Shown here piece after piece: positions 1 through 8,389 of a stretch of DNA of 64,000 bases. Where the stretch lies: assembly GCA_020638795.1 (NCBI GenBank), contig JACKHW010000008.1, forward strand, positions 124,001 through 188,000. The letters run 5' to 3'. A program made the position numbers and the translations under genes. The number at the start of each line of letters is the position of its first letter. The first letter of the stretch is position 1. The notes beneath the pieces are model-generated. The model had not been told where the DNA came from, made no database searches, and saw only the letters and a list, made by a program, of their open reading frames with translations. The DNA comes from Planctomycetota bacterium (lineage in GTDB: Bacteria; Planctomycetota; UBA1135; GCA-002748355).

Positions 1-119
1 TGCAGGGCTGCGCTTCCGTCTCGGAGCCACAAAAGTTCAAAGTTCTCGCGGTGCAAAGTGTCGACGATCTGTTTGCCGAGTTCGACATCGTCCTCGACGA
101 GTAGGATCTTGGCCGTCAT
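1..119 (-). CDS. Response regulator receiver domain, N-terminal part only
   Basis: Reading leftwards from an ATG at 119, the first 39 codons give a typical receiver-domain start: the hydrophobic strand KILLVEDD with its acidic pair, then helix 1 (ELGKQIVDTL) and strand 2. In this family the acidic pair binds the magnesium needed to phosphorylate a downstream aspartate; that aspartate and any output domain lie beyond the left edge. The gene points away from the monooxygenase gene at 307, with about 190 bases between them. The receiver call is firm; the type of output domain (DNA-binding or not) cannot be told. Confidence 0.85.
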   Translation of the reverse strand, partial: MTAKILLVEDDVELGKQIVDTLHRENFELLWLRDGSAAL

Positions 120-306
120 GTCTGTGGTAGGTGCCGTAGATCGTGGGGGCTGGTCGGCAGTCGGCTGATCGTGCGGGGGCCTGCTAATGCGATCGAGTGA
201 CTTGCCGGGGCAACAGACGACATACGAGCGTTCCGCGCTAGTTGCCGTAAAGAATCGCTTCAGAAAAATGCCGGAGTTCGTTCTCGCGGTGTCCCCGGGA
301 GGCCGG

Positions 307-1932
307 ATGCGACAATCTTCCAGCATGCGACTGTCTTGCTCGGGTTTCGAAGCGGCGCTTCTGGTCGTCTGGCTCGTCGTGTCGGCGATGCTATCGACCG
401 CTGCGGCGGGATTCGCACAGCGCGAGTCGCGTCCGCCCGCACGCGACGCGAAGTCGCGAATCCCGGATCAGCCTACGTATCACGAGCATGTCGGTCCGAT
501 TCTGTACGCGAATTGCACCGAGTGTCATCGGCCCGGAGAGATCGCACCGTTTTCGCTCGTGACGTATGACGATGCGAAGAAGCGCGCCAAGACGATCGAA
601 CGTGTGACTCGTTCGCGATACATGCCCCCTTGGCTGCCCGAGGAGGGATGGGGGCAGTTCCACGACGAACGACGCCTCGACGATCACGAGATCGAAACGA
701 TCGCACGTTGGATCGCGGCGGGCCTGCCGGAGGGACCCCGTGCCGCGGCTCGCGGGCTGCCGCATTTCACCGAGGGGTGGCAACTCGGCGAGCCGGATCT
801 CGTGCTCGAAATGCCGGTCGGATACTCCGTCCCCGCGGCAGGACCGGACGTCTACCGCAACTTCGTGTTGCCGCTCGACATCAACGAGGACGTTTGGGTC
901 CAAGCGATCGAGGTCCGGCCGAGCGCCCGCGCCGTGCTCCATCACACGCTGATCTTCGAAGATGCGACTGGCGACGCCGCTCGACTCGAGAAGCAGGATC
1001 GATCCGGGCAGCCTGGTTTTCGCCGCATGGACTTTCGTGGCTCGAGCCAGATCGGAGCGTGGGCCGTTGGCGGGTCGGCAAGGCGACTGCCCGGGGGACT
1101 CGCGCGCCCGCTCCGTCGCGGGGCGTCCATCGTGCTCTCGTCCCACTTCCATCCATCGGGAAAGCAGGAGACCGAGAAGACGCGAATCGGCCTGTTCTTC
1201 GCAAAGGAACCACCTGAACGAACCCTTCTCGATTTCCAGGTGCCGCCACGGTACGGCGCACTGTGGGGCATCGACATCCCCGCTGGTGTCGCGGACTACG
1301 TGGTGTCGGATCGGTTCGTCGTGCCGTGTGACATCGAACTCGTCGGCGCTTGGGGGCATGCCCACTATCTCTGTACGTCGATGCGCGCGATCGCAAAGCT
1401 GCCGGACGGAACGACGACGAAGTTGTTCTCGATCCGCGAGTGGGATTTCGATTGGCAGAATGCGTACTTCTACCGTGACGCTGTGAAGCTTCCGAAGGGG
1501 ACGATCATCGAATCGACGCTGCACTACGACAACAGCGCCGGCAATCCGAGCAATCCGTCCGATCCACCGCAGCGCGTGCGATGGGGTCTGCAGTCGACCG
1601 ACGAGATGGGATCACTGATCTTCTCGTGCGTCCCTGCAAAAGAAGGTGACATTGCGGTCTTCCGCGACGGTGAGCGCGAGCAGGCACGCCTGAGTGTCGC
1701 CGGCGCGGCACGCAGGCGAGTCGTGAGCCGCTACGACTCGAATCGCGATGGAGTCGTGACCCGTGACGAAGTACCGGCTCGACTCTGGACCATGGTCGCG
1801 AGATTCGACGGCAATGGCGACGGAACCCTGCAGGACGACGAACTCGACGCCATCGTGCGCGCGATGCAAGACATGCGCCCGCGTTCCGGGCGAGCCGGGG
1901 GAGACGGAAGCGGAAACGGGCGGCGCCGGTGA
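307..1932 (+). CDS. Secreted cytochrome c / copper type II monooxygenase-like protein with two EF-hands
   Basis: A 541-residue exported protein. Signal peptide at about 14-37; one haem-c site C70-T-E-C-H74; then a peptidylglycine-monooxygenase-like double domain in which H212-H213 and H280/H282 fit the CuH ligands and H351-x-H353 plus M434 fit the CuM ligands; two EF-hands (D477-E488, D501-E512). This pattern suggests a periplasmic copper oxidoreductase fed electrons by its own haem; the substrate is unknown. ATG 307 was chosen over longer options because GGGAGG lies just upstream and a signal peptide follows directly. The stop overlaps the start of the redoxin gene by four bases (GTGA), so the pair is probably translated together. 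Chromosomal genes of this kind next to a TDCPIAN redoxin are common in Planctomycetota (family knowledge). Confidence 0.8.
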   Translation: MRQSSSMRLSCSGFEAALLVVWLVVSAMLSTAAAGFAQRESRPPARDAKSRIPDQPTYHEHVGPILYANCTECHRPGEIAPFSLVTYDDAKKRAKTIERVTRSRYMPPWLPEEGWGQFHDERRLDDHEIETIARWIAAGLPEGPRAAARGLPHFTEGWQLGEPDLVLEMPVGYSVPAAGPDVYRNFVLPLDINEDVWVQAIEVRPSARAVLHHTLIFEDATGDAARLEKQDRSGQPGFRRMDFRGSSQIGAWAVGGSARRLPGGLARPLRRGASIVLSSHFHPSGKQETEKTRIGLFFAKEPPERTLLDFQVPPRYGALWGIDIPAGVADYVVSDRFVVPCDIELVGAWGHAHYLCTSMRAIAKLPDGTTTKLFSIREWDFDWQNAYFYRDAVKLPKGTIIESTLHYDNSAGNPSNPSDPPQRVRWGLQSTDEMGSLIFSCVPAKEGDIAVFRDGEREQARLSVAGAARRRVVSRYDSNRDGVVTRDEVPARLWTMVARFDGNGDGTLQDDELDAIVRAMQDMRPRSGRAGGDGSGNGRRR

Positions 1933-2546
1933 GCAGCCGACTTCGCTCGCTGTTCTCGCTCGTTGCAATCTCGACACCAGCGGCGTTCATGGCGGCATGT
2001 GCGACCGATTCGATCGCGAGTGGGATCGATCGCGCGATCGCGTTGATGGACTTGCGCGGCAATGCGCGAACTCCGCTCGCGGTCACGGCCGAAACATCGG
2101 CAGCCGTGCTCGTGTTCGTGACGACCGACTGCCCGATCGCAAACGCCTACGCACCAGAGATCTCGGCCATCGCACGCGAATATGAGCAACGTGGCTTTGA
2201 GTTCTTCGTCGTGCACGTCGATCCAGACGTGTCGGCAGACGATGCGCGGCGACATGCGGGTGAGTACGCCCTCGATGAAGAGTCCGTCATCCTCGACCCG
2301 GAGCACGATCTCGTGCGTGCACTCGGGATCACGATCACGCCAGAAGTCGCGGTCGTCCGGAGCGATGCTTCGATTGCCTATCGGGGTCGAATCGACGATC
2401 AATGGGCGGATTTCGGCAAGAAGCGCCGAGCCGCTCGCAAGCAAGACCTGCGAGCGGCTCTCGACGCGATTCTCGGGGGCCGGAGCGTCGGCGAGACTCG
2501 CACGATGGCCGTCGGTTGCTCCATCCCGATCATTGCGGAACGCTGA
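1929..2546 (+). CDS. Lipoprotein redoxin (thioredoxin-like fold)
   Basis: A 205-residue protein starting with GTG inside the stop codon of the monooxygenase gene. The first 25 residues form a signal ending in a lipobox-like FMAAC. The thioredoxin-like core follows: a strand with TTDCPIANAYAPEI, where the single cysteine replaces the usual CxxC, and ITPEVAV, the cis-proline loop expected in AhpC/TSA and thioredoxin folds. With only one cysteine in the active-site motif it is unlikely to be a simple disulphide reductase; it may work with the coupled copper/haem protein. The tight coupling is visible; the joint role is inferred. A further cysteine lies near the C-terminus (VGC). Confidence 0.75.
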   Translation: MSSRLRSLFSLVAISTPAAFMAACATDSIASGIDRAIALMDLRGNARTPLAVTAETSAAVLVFVTTDCPIANAYAPEISAIAREYEQRGFEFFVVHVDPDVSADDARRHAGEYALDEESVILDPEHDLVRALGITITPEVAVVRSDASIAYRGRIDDQWADFGKKRRAARKQDLRAALDAILGGRSVGETRTMAVGCSIPIIAER

Positions 2547-2566
2547 ACTCGCGTTCCCATCGAGGG

Positions 2567-2827
2567 TCACTTCTGGCGGCGCTTGCGGTTCTTCATGCTG
2601 GCCGCGAGTTCGTCCTTCGTCACCGCGCCGTCTTCGTTCGCATCGGCTTTGCTGATGCGCGCCCAGCGCTCGCCCGCTTCTTCCTGCGTGATCTTGCCGT
2701 CCTTGTTGGTGTCGAGGCGCTCGAAGATCTTGTCGACGGGGTTCTTGCCGCCGCGCTGAGCCGAGGCTCCCGGTGCGATGGCGACGAGGGCGAAGCAGGC
2801 CAAGATCGGGGTCAGTTTTGCGATCAT
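2567..2827 (-). CDS. Small secreted EF-hand calcium-binding protein
   Basis: An 86-residue protein with a cleavable signal peptide (MIAKLTPILACFALVAIAPG, then ASAQ) and two EF-hand loops, DTNKDGKITQEE and DANEDGAVTKDE, each with acidic residues at loop positions 1, 3, 5 and 12. The C-terminus is very basic (KNRKRRQK). The start at 2827 is set by a purine-rich GGAAGAGAG just upstream. It probably buffers or senses calcium outside the cytoplasm. It converges on the redoxin gene with 20 bases between the stops; no terminator hairpin is visible there. Confidence 0.8.
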   Translation of the reverse strand: MIAKLTPILACFALVAIAPGASAQRGGKNPVDKIFERLDTNKDGKITQEEAGERWARISKADANEDGAVTKDELAASMKNRKRRQK

Positions 2828-2993
2828 CTTCTCTCTTCCTTTTCTGACAGGGCAGCTCGCGCGAATCTGTCGGCGAGTGTTTCGATGCAGCGAGCGAACC
2901 ACGCTCACCGCGACAGGAAGAGATACGGCAGTCGAGCCTACGAATCGCTGAACGATGCGTGGCAAGACTGCCAACGCGCACGGATGGCTGGAA

Positions 2994-3069
2994 TGGTGGG
3001 CCGTACTGGACTCGAACCAGTGACTTCGACCTTGTGATAGTCGCACTCTACCAACTGAGTTAACGGCCC
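2994..3069 (-). tRNA. tRNA-Val (anticodon CAC), CCA encoded
   Basis: On the minus strand the 76 bases fold into a full cloverleaf: acceptor stem GGGCCGT/ACGGCCC, D-arm ACTC-AGTTGGTA-GAGT, anticodon arm CGACT-ATCACAA-GGTCG with one T-G closing pair, T-arm ACTGG-TTCGAGT-CCAGT, then A plus an encoded CCA. The anticodon CAC reads the valine codon GUG. It is the only RNA gene I can find in the window. A weak hairpin (TGGCA/TGCCA, 2960-2973) lies downstream but has no T-run. Confidence 0.95.
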
Positions 3070-3186
3070 CGGGCTGTCGCGACGCTCCCACGCGAGGCAG
3101 GATGCGCACACTCCACGCGGCGCGAAGGGTAGCCCGGACGGGATGGGATTTCTAGGTCGGCGCGTGTCCGAGTTGTCGAAGCTCCA

Positions 3187-3780
3187 TCAGGGCAGCAAGT
3201 CCGCGGCCCTGATGGGCCAGGTCCGCGACAAGGTCGAGAACAGTGCGCCCATGGCGCGCAGGTCGCTTGCCGTCAGTGCGCCATGGGCATCGAGATCCCA
3301 GACGCCGACGGGTCGGCCCGTCGCATCACGAATCGGACACACGAGGCCTGCCGCGGTCGTGAGGCCGCTCTTGTTGTCACAGGACACGTAACCTGGCCAC
3401 TGCCCGACGTCCTCGGCGAGTAGCGCCTGATTGGCGAGGATGGCGTCCCAACACATGCCGGAGGCCAGGATCCCTCCGTTGCGATCGAGGGGCGTGCAGA
3501 CTGGTGGGCCGAATGCGTGTCCGAGGTCCAGCGCCGAAGCGTCTTCGCGTGCGACGTAGTATCCGTTCCACGCCCATCCGCGCCTCTCGAACCGTTGTCC
3601 GATCATTCGTGGCAGCGCGGAGAGGACATGCCTGGCGGAAGGGCCGGATGATGTGAGTTCGGCGATTTCCGCGAACAGGCCGCGATACGTCGACGCATCT
3701 TCGAACTCGGGCGACGCCGTCCCGGCGGCAAGCGACAAGAACCTCAGGAAATCCTTCGTGGGAATGGTGTCCTGCAGCAT
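3187..3780 (-). CDS. GAF-domain protein, free methionine-(R)-sulfoxide reductase-like
   Basis: A 197-residue cytoplasmic protein. The C-terminal 120 residues follow the GAF fold of the fRMsr (MsrC/YebR) family: WNGYYVARE, then PPVC, SGMC and YVSCD. These three cysteines match the catalytic and resolving cysteines of that family, and GVWDLDAHG matches its C-terminal GVLDIDS strand. Family members reduce the free R-sulfoxide of methionine with thioredoxin. The N-terminal 60 residues are extra compared with the roughly 165-residue enzymes. It stands alone between the tRNA and the HD-GYP gene. A GAF sensor that kept the cysteines is the alternative. Confidence 0.65.
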   Translation of the reverse strand: MLQDTIPTKDFLRFLSLAAGTASPEFEDASTYRGLFAEIAELTSSGPSARHVLSALPRMIGQRFERRGWAWNGYYVAREDASALDLGHAFGPPVCTPLDRNGGILASGMCWDAILANQALLAEDVGQWPGYVSCDNKSGLTTAAGLVCPIRDATGRPVGVWDLDAHGALTASDLRAMGALFSTLSRTWPIRAADLLP

Positions 3781-3878
3781 CGCGCCTTTGTACCGCGCAA
3801 CGCCCGCGTGTCGACGGGCTGCTGCAGGAGCTGGCTCTTGATCGGGGGGCTGCTACTTCGTGGCTGCCCCCGCGTCTT

Positions 3879-5285
3879 TCAGTGAGCTTCGACTAGCGAC
3901 TCCTGGTCGCTCTCGATCCAGCGCTCGGTGCGAGCGTCGCTGCTGAGGTCGAATCGCGTCCGGTCGAGCACGTCCAGGTCGTTGCCCTCGGCATCTTTGG
4001 TGAGGATCACGATGGGGCGGTGCAGGTCTTCGGTCTGCCGCACGACTTCGGCGAGTTCGCCCGTGTTGAGACGAACTTCGGTGCCGATCGGGTGGATCCC
4101 GTTGGTCTCGATGAAGCGCCGTAGCAGGGCGAGGTCGAAGTGATTGCGCATCGCGAGCATGATTCGATACGCACGGACCGGCGACATCGCTGGCTTGTAG
4201 GGGCGCACCGCAGTGAGTGCTTCGTAGACGTCACAGATCTTGACGATCTTGGTCATCGGGCTGCGGGGAGCCCAGAACCCCGTCTTGGGATAGCCGCGAT
4301 CGTCCATGGTCTTGTGATGCGAGAACGCCGTCGCGACCGCGACCGGGTCGGCATCGTCGACGTCGAGCAACGTGCGCGCGCCGTGCACGGTGTGCAGCTG
4401 CATCTCGAGTTTTTCTTCGTCCGTGAGGCGCCCCGGCGCGTGCACGATTTCGAAGGGAACCTTCGCCTTGCCAATGTCGTGGAGCAAGCCAGCTAGACCA
4501 ACACGTTCTTGTAGACGGATATCGGGTGTCAGTGACTTGGCGAAGATGACCGCGAGGAAGCACACGCGCACCGAGTGTCCGAACGTGAACGCGTCGTATT
4601 GCTCGTATCGCGCGACTTCGAGCATCGATGCCGGATCGACTTCGATGCGCTTCATGATGCGTTCGATCTCGCCGCGCACGGTGTCGAGCTTGAAGCTCTT
4701 TCCGCGGCAAACCGCGATACTGACGCTCTGGAGCAGGTTGATGACGCCCTGGTAGATCTCGAGCGGTAGTTCGAGTTCGGTTTCGACGCGCTCACCATCA
4801 CCGAAGCCGGCCGTGCGTTTGGCAGCGGTTTCGAGGCTCAGTGGCGGCAGCAGGCGAATGTGTCGCACGCCACTCTTCTCGAGAAGCGTATTGGCGTTCG
4901 TCCACGTCTCGCCCTGCTCGGACTTGCGCGCGTTGAGCAGGCTCACGACTCCGACGAACTCGTCGAAAGTCGCACCGCGCTCGAACGCGAGCCCGCCTGC
5001 GCCGAGGCGTGCGACGGGCTCGATCAGCCGCTGTGCAGACAGTGTCGCCGACATGAGCGGCCGCGTGTCGTGCACGAGGTAACCATCGACGACGCCGACT
5101 TCGATCGACGATGTCGAGCCCATCGAGCAGTGCTGTTCGAGGCGTCGCACGAGCCCCTCGAGGGTGTCCCGTAGGCGAGGGTGAGTCTCCGAATAGACTC
5201 GACCATTGATGAGCGCGACGAGGAGCTCGTCGAGGAATCCCTCGACGCCCCCGAGTGCTTCTTGATCGTATCCAACGTCACACAC
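3879..5285 (-). CDS. HD-GYP domain phosphodiesterase-like protein with N-terminal partner domain
   Basis: A 468-residue protein. Residues about 15-150 form a domain that seems to recur at the start of the upstream gene. An HD-GYP domain covers about 200-400: H269-D270-I-G-K, H323-H324 and a GYP motif (331-333) preceded by R in place of the usual S/T-G. HD-GYP enzymes cleave the second messenger cyclic di-GMP. The metal-binding histidines and aspartate are present, so activity is plausible. A short C-terminal domain (about 400-468) is unassigned. The GTG start overlaps the upstream gene by eight bases, so the two are likely made together. No membrane segment is visible. Confidence 0.8.
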   Translation of the reverse strand: MCDVGYDQEALGGVEGFLDELLVALINGRVYSETHPRLRDTLEGLVRRLEQHCSMGSTSSIEVGVVDGYLVHDTRPLMSATLSAQRLIEPVARLGAGGLAFERGATFDEFVGVVSLLNARKSEQGETWTNANTLLEKSGVRHIRLLPPLSLETAAKRTAGFGDGERVETELELPLEIYQGVINLLQSVSIAVCRGKSFKLDTVRGEIERIMKRIEVDPASMLEVARYEQYDAFTFGHSVRVCFLAVIFAKSLTPDIRLQERVGLAGLLHDIGKAKVPFEIVHAPGRLTDEEKLEMQLHTVHGARTLLDVDDADPVAVATAFSHHKTMDDRGYPKTGFWAPRSPMTKIVKICDVYEALTAVRPYKPAMSPVRAYRIMLAMRNHFDLALLRRFIETNGIHPIGTEVRLNTGELAEVVRQTEDLHRPIVILTKDAEGNDLDVLDRTRFDLSSDARTERWIESDQESLVEAH

Positions 5286-7260
5286 GGCGGCCTCCAGCGG
5301 ACAACGCTCGTTCGATGGCCTTGATGGCGGATTCCGCGCCCTCGCGAATCGCGGGGTCTTCCTTCTTCATGCCAAAGAGCTTCTTGCGACCGAGGATGCG
5401 ATGCAGAGCCTTCGCGGATCCCGTGCACGGTAGTCGACCAAGGAGTTGGATCGCCCAAAGGCGAGATTCGACCATCGCAGGGTCGAACGCGGTGCTATCG
5501 AGATAGTCCGCGATCAGGTCGGATGTCCGAGCGCGAAGAGTCGACTGTGCGGTCGGGTCTGCTAGCGCGCGCAAATAGAGCGCGGTCCAGTCCGGTGGAA
5601 GTTCCGCGGGCGTCAGTAGACGGAAGACGTCTCGCTCTGGCAGTTGCGTCGGCAGCTCGGAGATGAACCGAGCGACCGAAGGCATCCAGCGTTCGCGGTC
5701 GAGTGCCAAGAGAATCTGTACGAACGGCAAGGTTCGCGGGCGCGCGATCGAGAGAATCTTCTCGGCGCGTTCCTTCTTCTGGATCCCGGCGCTCAGGACC
5801 TTCTCGGCAGCAACGACGCGGTCCGGGTCGATGAGCTCGAGGAGTTGGTGGAGTTTCTCTGCATCGCGCGTGTTGTGGCGCGGATCGGTCGCGTCGACGA
5901 ATGCGAAGAACGTGCGCGGGAATCGCTGCACGAGGCTACCGAGTTCGAGCTGGCCGAGTTCGGTCAGGAGTTCGGGGCATCCTGCTTCTTCGACGAGATC
6001 GACGAAGCGATCGAATGCGGTCCAGTCACCGTGCTCCTCCGCTTGGGATTCGCACCAGGTCAAGAAGTTGGCTGCGACGGCCGGGAAGATCGCTTCTTCG
6101 CGTGACAGCAATCCACGAAGCAGGCGACGAATGCGCGTCAGTGCGAGTTGTTCGTCGACACGGACGAGGAAGGTCAGATACACGGCGTAGATCTCGCCGA
6201 GTTGCTCTTCGCTCTCCTCACCGAGTTCGATGCCTTCCCACTGTGGCAGTTCTGCCAGCTCCTCGAACAGGCTCGCGGCGTCGTCGGTGATGCGTTCGTC
6301 GCCTGCGTCGCCGAGTTCTCGTTTCTCTTCCTTCTTGGCGGCCTTCGTACCGGGCTTGCCGTCGGGAGAGTTCGGGTCGCCGGTCAGTGTGAAGAAGCGC
6401 TGACTGATCGAGCCGAGCAGCTTGCCGAGCTGCAGTGAGCCCGTCTCGAGAGCGCTGTTGGCGATGCTTTCTTCGAGGCGGGCGAGAACCTCTTCGACGA
6501 CTTTGACGATGGTCGGTCCATCACCGAGTGCTTCGAGTGGCAGCGTCTTGAGGACTTGCTCGAGCACGTCGACTTCGATGCCCTCGAACGTTTCGCCGGT
6601 CTTCTCGCGTTCGTCCGCGAGCTGCCGCAATCGCCCCTCGATGCTGCCGATCCGATTCGCGATGCGGCTGCTGCGACGCAGCATCTCCGTCAAGACCTTG
6701 CTGCTGTCCGATCCCTGGAGGAGCCACTCCGCGATGTCAGATCGCGACGAGTCACCGTCGAGCGAGTACTGTCCGTCGTAGCGACGCTCGAGCGGCTCGA
6801 TGCCGAGCATCGATTCTTCCCAGTAGTCCTCGAACTGCGGGTTCTTCGGACGCTCGCGCACGATGCTCAAGAAGCGCGAAGCGAAGATCTGCATCGACTC
6901 CTCGTCCGCGTTGTCGCGGAAGGCGAGACCGGCGAGCGCACAACGGTCGAACCGCTCGCGTAGCCACTCGAGCCGAGGGTCCGCCGAGCAAGGCACCCGC
7001 ACGTCCCCGGTGACGTATTCGTCACCCTGAAAGACGAATCGATGATCGGAACGTTCCGGCTGAACTTCGATCACCGATCGCACGAGTTCGATGACGCGAG
7101 AACAGTTCGTCGCCACGCGGTGATTGCCGGCAGGATAGAGGGCGAAGGCCTTGAGGTAGTCGACGAGCGACAAAGGCACACTGAGCGCGACGTCGGTTTT
7201 GACCGAAGTCGCGATTGCGTCCGTTTTTACGCTTGCAGTGTTCGGGTGGTTCTCTGACAT
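5278..7260 (-). CDS. Unknown alpha-helical protein paired with HD-GYP protein
   Basis: A 660-residue protein I cannot assign. Residues about 30-130 look like the N-terminal domain of the downstream HD-GYP protein: both carry a Y-x(3-4)-[HN]-[PR] motif near residue 40, then a strand ending in a GD/DG-Y-x-V turn, then an LxxLxERF/LxAxGLxF stretch. The rest is rich in helices, with an acidic middle (KKEEKRELGDAGDER) and a C-terminal half resembling HEAT-type repeats, ending with basic residues. It overlaps the HD-GYP gene by eight bases. Inference: a scaffold or sensor for the phosphodiesterase. No signal peptide or membrane segment. Confidence 0.6.
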   Translation of the reverse strand: MSENHPNTASVKTDAIATSVKTDVALSVPLSLVDYLKAFALYPAGNHRVATNCSRVIELVRSVIEVQPERSDHRFVFQGDEYVTGDVRVPCSADPRLEWLRERFDRCALAGLAFRDNADEESMQIFASRFLSIVRERPKNPQFEDYWEESMLGIEPLERRYDGQYSLDGDSSRSDIAEWLLQGSDSSKVLTEMLRRSSRIANRIGSIEGRLRQLADEREKTGETFEGIEVDVLEQVLKTLPLEALGDGPTIVKVVEEVLARLEESIANSALETGSLQLGKLLGSISQRFFTLTGDPNSPDGKPGTKAAKKEEKRELGDAGDERITDDAASLFEELAELPQWEGIELGEESEEQLGEIYAVYLTFLVRVDEQLALTRIRRLLRGLLSREEAIFPAVAANFLTWCESQAEEHGDWTAFDRFVDLVEEAGCPELLTELGQLELGSLVQRFPRTFFAFVDATDPRHNTRDAEKLHQLLELIDPDRVVAAEKVLSAGIQKKERAEKILSIARPRTLPFVQILLALDRERWMPSVARFISELPTQLPERDVFRLLTPAELPPDWTALYLRALADPTAQSTLRARTSDLIADYLDSTAFDPAMVESRLWAIQLLGRLPCTGSAKALHRILGRKKLFGMKKEDPAIREGAESAIKAIERALSAGGRRV

Positions 7261-7404
7261 CGCACAAGGGTCGCTGGGTCGACCCGTTTCGCCAGAGTCC
7301 TGATCGACACGATCGAGTCCTAGCTTCAGCCCCCGCGGCGATATTGCGCGGGGTGCCGTGGAACACCGGTGGCGTCGAGGTTTGCGCGCGCGCCGCGGGT
7401 CGTC

Positions 7405-8322
7405 TCAGGCGTCCGCGTAGATGTCCATGATCTCGTGAAGGAGCTTCACGGCGTCCGCCATCGGCCGCTGGAACGCGTTGCGTCCCATGATCGAGCCGAA
7501 GCTGCCGCCTGCCGCGAGGCCGCGGATCTCTTCGAGGACCGCGTCGGTGCCCTTCGCCGGACCACCCGAGAAGATGACGATTCGCTTGCCGTCGAAGGCC
7601 GATTGTACGACGTGGCGGATGCGGTCCGCGAGAGTGCCGATCGCGATACTCTCGCTGTCGTAGACCTTCTTGGCTTCGCCTTGCTCGATGTCCGCCGTCG
7701 GTGGCTTGACCTTGATCACGTGGGCGCCGAGTTGTGCCGAGATCTGTGCCGCATAGGCGACGACGTCCGTCGCGGTCTCACCGGTCTTCGAGATCGACGT
7801 GCCACGCGGGTAGGCCCAGACGACTGTCGGCAGACCGACTTCCTTCGCTTCTTGGATCAGGACGCGGAGGTTCTCGTACATGAGATTCCGCTCGATGCTA
7901 CCGGGGTAGATCGTGTAGCCGATGGCGGAGCAGCCGAGGCGAAGGGCATCTTCGACCGACGCGGTCACCGCCGGGCACGGGTCTTTGGTCGCGACGAGGC
8001 TGTCCGAGTTGTTCAGCTTGAGGATCGTCGGGATCCTGCCGGCAAAGGTTCGCGCACCCTGCTCGAGGAACCCGAGCGGTGCCGCATACGCGTTGCACCC
8101 AGCCTCGATCGCGAGCTTGAAGTGATAGTGCGGGTCGTAGCCTGCAGGGTTCTTCGCGAACGAGCGAGCTGGACCATGTTCGAAGCCCTGGTCGACGGGA
8201 AGGATGACCATCTTGCCGGTTCCTGCGAGTCGACCGTGCATGAGCATCGATCGCAGCTTGGCAAGGACGCCGGGAGGGTCGGATTCGTACCAGGAAAGGA
8301 TTTCGTCGACGCGTTCGGTCAT
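7405..8322 (-). CDS. fbaB: Class I fructose-bisphosphate aldolase, DhnA/FbaB type
   Basis: A 305-residue TIM-barrel aldolase of the archaeal/FbaB class I type, which makes or splits fructose 1,6-bisphosphate through a lysine Schiff base. Visible markers are ILPVDQGFEHGPARSF near the N-terminus, LKLNNSD, the HVIKVKPPT strand whose lysine fits the Schiff-base residue, and FSGGPAKG, a phosphate-binding loop. Length is normal for the family. It is the only glycolytic gene here and seems to stand alone; no ribosome-binding site is obvious. Confidence 0.9.
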   Translation of the reverse strand: MTERVDEILSWYESDPPGVLAKLRSMLMHGRLAGTGKMVILPVDQGFEHGPARSFAKNPAGYDPHYHFKLAIEAGCNAYAAPLGFLEQGARTFAGRIPTILKLNNSDSLVATKDPCPAVTASVEDALRLGCSAIGYTIYPGSIERNLMYENLRVLIQEAKEVGLPTVVWAYPRGTSISKTGETATDVVAYAAQISAQLGAHVIKVKPPTADIEQGEAKKVYDSESIAIGTLADRIRHVVQSAFDGKRIVIFSGGPAKGTDAVLEEIRGLAAGGSFGSIMGRNAFQRPMADAVKLLHEIMDIYADA

Positions 8323-8389
8323 GAGTCTGTCGTTTCTGGAGGTCTTGTGAGAGTGTGTCGAGGCTATCGGTCCACGAAGTCGTGGAGCA

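Noticed and set aside
391..1524. 377-codon open frame on the minus strand across the copper monooxygenase gene
   Set aside because: It lies opposite a gene with clear haem and copper motifs; its product is Arg/His-rich with no domain, as expected of antisense frames in GC-rich DNA.
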